In this document: positions 5,095 to 6,940 of the stretch, one piece after another
How positions within the stretch are numbered: position 1 is the stretch's first letter
Layout of the letters: every line of letters begins with the position of its first letter
DNA from: Pseudomonadota bacterium
GTDB lineage: Bacteria > Pseudomonadota > Gammaproteobacteria > Burkholderiales > SCOH01
DNA: 6,940 bases
Reading direction: 5' to 3'
Assembly: GCA_030917985.1 (NCBI GenBank)
Contig: JAUPTR010000424.1
Span: 1 to 6,940, forward strand
Notes under the pieces: model-generated
The model's input: the letters and a program-made list of their open reading frames with translations, nothing else
What the model was told of the DNA's origin: nothing
Databases searched by the model: none
Position numbers and translations under genes: made by a program

Positions 5095-6126
5095 ATGGAC
5101 ATCACCGTCGCAATCGATGTAATGGGGGGCGATCATGGCAGTCATGTCACCGTTCCCGCTGCGCTCAAGTTTCTGCAAACCAATCCTGATATCAACCTGA
5201 TTCTGGTCGGCCTGCCGGATGTGATCAACGCCGAGTTGCGCACCCGCAAGGCAGAGGTTGGCCCCCGGCTGAGGGTACATGCCGCGTCGGAGGTGGTGAC
5301 GATGGATGAGTCTCCGGCCCTGGCCTTGAAGAATAAAAAAGACTCATCAATGCGCGTTGCCGCCAATCTGGTCAAAAGCGGTGAAGCGCATGCCTGCGTT
5401 TCTGCCGGCAATACCGGGGCATTGATGGCGATTTCACGTTTTGTGCTGAAAACCCTGCCCGGCATCGAGCGTCCGGCGATTGCCAAAATGTTGCCGAATG
5501 TCACTGGCGGCACAACCTGCGTGCTGGATCTGGGCGCGAATGTTGACTGTACGCCGGAGCAACTGGTGCAGTTCGGTATCATGGGGGCGATGCTGTTTGC
5601 TGCCGTTCGCCAGAAAGAGCGCCCGTCGGTTGGTCTGCTCAATATCGGTTCGGAAGAGATCAAGGGCAATGAAGTGGTCAAACAGGCGAGCGACCTGTTA
5701 CGCAATGCCGGCTTGCGCTTTCATGGCAATGTCGAGGGTAACGATATCTATAAAGGCACCGTCGATGTGGTCGTCTGCGATGGTTTTATCGGCAATATCG
5801 CACTGAAAACCTCGGAAGGGCTGGCCTCGATGATTGCTACCCTGTTGCGGGAAGAATTCAAGCGCAACTGGCTGACCAGATTGGCTGCCTTGCTTGCGTA
5901 TCCGGTGCTGCGGCGTTTTCGCGAGCGGGTGGATTCGCGTCGCTATAACGGTGCCAGTTTGCTGGGCTTGCGCGGCATTGTTGTGAAAAGCCATGGTGGC
6001 GCCGATGAACTGGCATTTCAATATGCCATTGAGCAGGCTGTGAGCGAGGTAAAAAACCGCGTGCTGCAGCGTATCGAGCACGGTTTGTCGTTGCGGACTC
6101 CGGCGGCAGCCAGCGGGGAGAGTTAG
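5095..6126 (+). CDS. plsX: Phosphate acyltransferase PlsX (acyl-ACP:phosphate acyltransferase)
   Basis: Converts acyl-ACP and inorganic phosphate to acyl-phosphate, the donor used by PlsY to acylate glycerol-3-phosphate in phospholipid synthesis. It is a soluble, peripherally membrane-associated enzyme. From ATG5095 the product is 343 aa, a normal length. Conserved segments are AIDVMGGDHG (6-15), SAGNTGAL (103-110), LDLGANVDC (144-152), NIGSEEIKGNE (183-193), HGNVEGNDI (210-218), CDGFIGN (228-234) and KSHGGADE (298-305). GTG5083 is an in-frame alternative adding four residues. ATG5095 is preferred because it gives MDITVAID, the usual family beginning. Neither start has a convincing Shine-Dalgarno sequence. 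It stops 2 nt before fabH, so the two are almost certainly co-transcribed and coupled. A terminator lies 54 nt upstream, between it and rpmF. Confidence 0.96.
   Translation: MDITVAIDVMGGDHGSHVTVPAALKFLQTNPDINLILVGLPDVINAELRTRKAEVGPRLRVHAASEVVTMDESPALALKNKKDSSMRVAANLVKSGEAHACVSAGNTGALMAISRFVLKTLPGIERPAIAKMLPNVTGGTTCVLDLGANVDCTPEQLVQFGIMGAMLFAAVRQKERPSVGLLNIGSEEIKGNEVVKQASDLLRNAGLRFHGNVEGNDIYKGTVDVVVCDGFIGNIALKTSEGLASMIATLLREEFKRNWLTRLAALLAYPVLRRFRERVDSRRYNGASLLGLRGIVVKSHGGADELAFQYAIEQAVSEVKNRVLQRIEHGLSLRTPAAASGES
6115..6120 (+). promoter_or_regulatory. Ribosome binding site of fabH inside plsX
   Basis: GGGGAG in the last codons of plsX lies 8 nt before the fabH ATG at 6129. It supports that start and coupled translation of the two genes. 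Confidence 0.7.
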
Positions 6127-6128
6127 CC

Positions 6129-6940
6129 ATGTATGCGCGAATCATCGGAACCGGCAGTTATCTTCCTGAGCGGGTGTTGACGAACGATGAATTGGCGCAG
6201 CAGGTTGATACCAGTGACGACTGGATTACCACTCGTACCGGCATCAAGCAGCGGCACATTGCTGCCGAGGGCGAGACCTCCAGTGATCTTGCCTTGCAAG
6301 CCAGCAGGGCTGCGCTGCAAGCGGCGGGTGTGGCGCCAGAAGATCTGGATTTGATTATTGTCGCCACAACTTCGCCGGATATGGTTTTCCCCAGCACGGC
6401 CTGTATTTTGCAGGATAAGCTGGGGATTCACGGTTGTCCGGCGTTTGACGTTCAGGCGGTATGTGCCGGCTTTGTTTACGCCTTGGCGACCGCCGATCAA
6501 TTCGTTCGCAGCGGCATGGCGCGCACTGCGCTGGTAGTCGGTAGCGAAGTATTTTCCCGCCTGCTTGACTGGAACGATCGGGGTACCTGCGTCTTGTTTG
6601 GCGACGGTGCCGGCGCTGTAGTGTTGCGGCAGGATGTGGTGCCGGGAATCATCGGTGCCGACCTGCATGCCGATGGGCGTTCGCGGCATCTGTTAAACGT
6701 GCCTGCACGTATCGAGCGTGGCGTGATTCTTGGCAATCCCTATCTGTATATGGATGGTCAGGCGGTTTTCAAATTTGCCACCACCGCTCTGGCCGAGGCT
6801 GCCGAGGCAGTGTTGAAGAAACACGGCCTGACAAAAAGCGATATTGATTGGCTGGTGCCACATCAGGCCAATTTACGCATTATTGAAATGACTGCACGCA
6901 AGCTCGGCCTGCCTATGGAGCGGGTGGTGGTCACGCTGGC
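6129..6940 (+). CDS. fabH: Beta-ketoacyl-ACP synthase III FabH, cut by the right window edge
   Basis: Condenses acetyl-CoA (or another short acyl-CoA) with malonyl-ACP to start each round of type II fatty acid synthesis, releasing CO2. The reading frame is open from ATG6129 to the window end, about 270 codons of an expected 320. Seen directly are the CoA-contact region TSDDWITTRTGIKQRH (28-43, with Trp32 and Arg36), the catalytic Cys112 in VCAGF (codon 6462-6464), Arg151 in DRGT, GDGAGAV just after it, and His245 in VPHQAN (codon 6861-6863). The catalytic Asn of the GNTSAAS motif would lie just past the edge, so this is a window truncation, not a broken gene. It follows plsX by 2 nt and has its own ribosome binding site. 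In many proteobacteria fabD, fabG and acpP come next, but that cannot be seen here. Confidence 0.96.
   Translation, partial: MYARIIGTGSYLPERVLTNDELAQQVDTSDDWITTRTGIKQRHIAAEGETSSDLALQASRAALQAAGVAPEDLDLIIVATTSPDMVFPSTACILQDKLGIHGCPAFDVQAVCAGFVYALATADQFVRSGMARTALVVGSEVFSRLLDWNDRGTCVLFGDGAGAVVLRQDVVPGIIGADLHADGRSRHLLNVPARIERGVILGNPYLYMDGQAVFKFATTALAEAAEAVLKKHGLTKSDIDWLVPHQANLRIIEMTARKLGLPMERVVVTL

Noticed and set aside
5142..5705. 187-codon open frame on the minus strand opposite plsX
   Set aside because: It is antisense to highly conserved PlsX motifs. Its composition is low-quality and no protein family is recognised.
6123..6689. 188-codon open frame on the minus strand opposite fabH
   Set aside because: The plus strand here encodes FabH with Cys112, Arg151 and family motifs in order. 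The antisense frame has no recognisable domain and no ribosome binding site, and is a codon-bias shadow.
1..6940. tRNA, rRNA, CRISPR array, insertion sequence, prophage or defence genes
   Set aside because: No clover-leaf, array of spaced repeats, transposase motif or phage-like gene was seen. Coding is dense and every gene belongs to a recognised core family or is a histidine kinase.

Overview
This 6.9-kb window reads as an ordinary chromosomal housekeeping locus of a beta-proteobacterium. The evidence is the gene order maf / tetrapyrrole-methylase-like gene diverging from yceD-rpmF-plsX-fabH, the cysteine-free proteobacterial form of ribosomal protein L32, and the YceF-type Maf. The L32 and YceD sequences look most like Neisseriales or relatives, but that placement is inference from memory and not a search result. 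No mobile element, CRISPR array, tRNA, rRNA or sign of horizontal transfer was seen.

Layout. About 29-2869 (+) is a large membrane-anchored sensor histidine kinase with a periplasmic Cache-type sensor, three PAS domains and a complete HisKA/HATPase core. Its true start may lie left of the window. It ends 5 bp from the end of a convergent minus-strand pair: maf (4172-3588), followed with a 1-nt stop/start overlap by a short RsmI-like SAM-dependent methyltransferase (3588-2875). A 92-bp gap (4173-4264) separates maf from the rightward cluster: yceD (4265-4774), rpmF (4803-4982), a perfect 20-bp inverted-repeat terminator (4996-5040), plsX (5095-6126) and fabH (6129 to beyond the right edge, about 270 of roughly 320 residues present).

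How the genes work together. yceD and rpmF belong to ribosome biogenesis (23S rRNA/50S-linked DUF177 protein and L32). plsX and fabH carry out the entry steps of phospholipid and type II fatty acid synthesis. Their co-location is a classical link between ribosome and membrane synthesis. maf removes modified nucleotides such as m7GTP. The methyltransferase's substrate is unknown. The histidine kinase appears to be an unrelated neighbour.

The most interesting signals are regulatory. The maf/yceD gap holds two near-consensus sigma70-type promoters on opposite strands with overlapping -10 boxes, and their TTGACA hexamers sit in a 9-bp inverted repeat. The rightward one would start transcription only a few bases before the yceD ATG, giving a nearly leaderless mRNA. 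A strong intrinsic terminator splits rpmF from plsX, and plsX lacks a recognisable ribosome binding site. I found no convincing previously undescribed system here.
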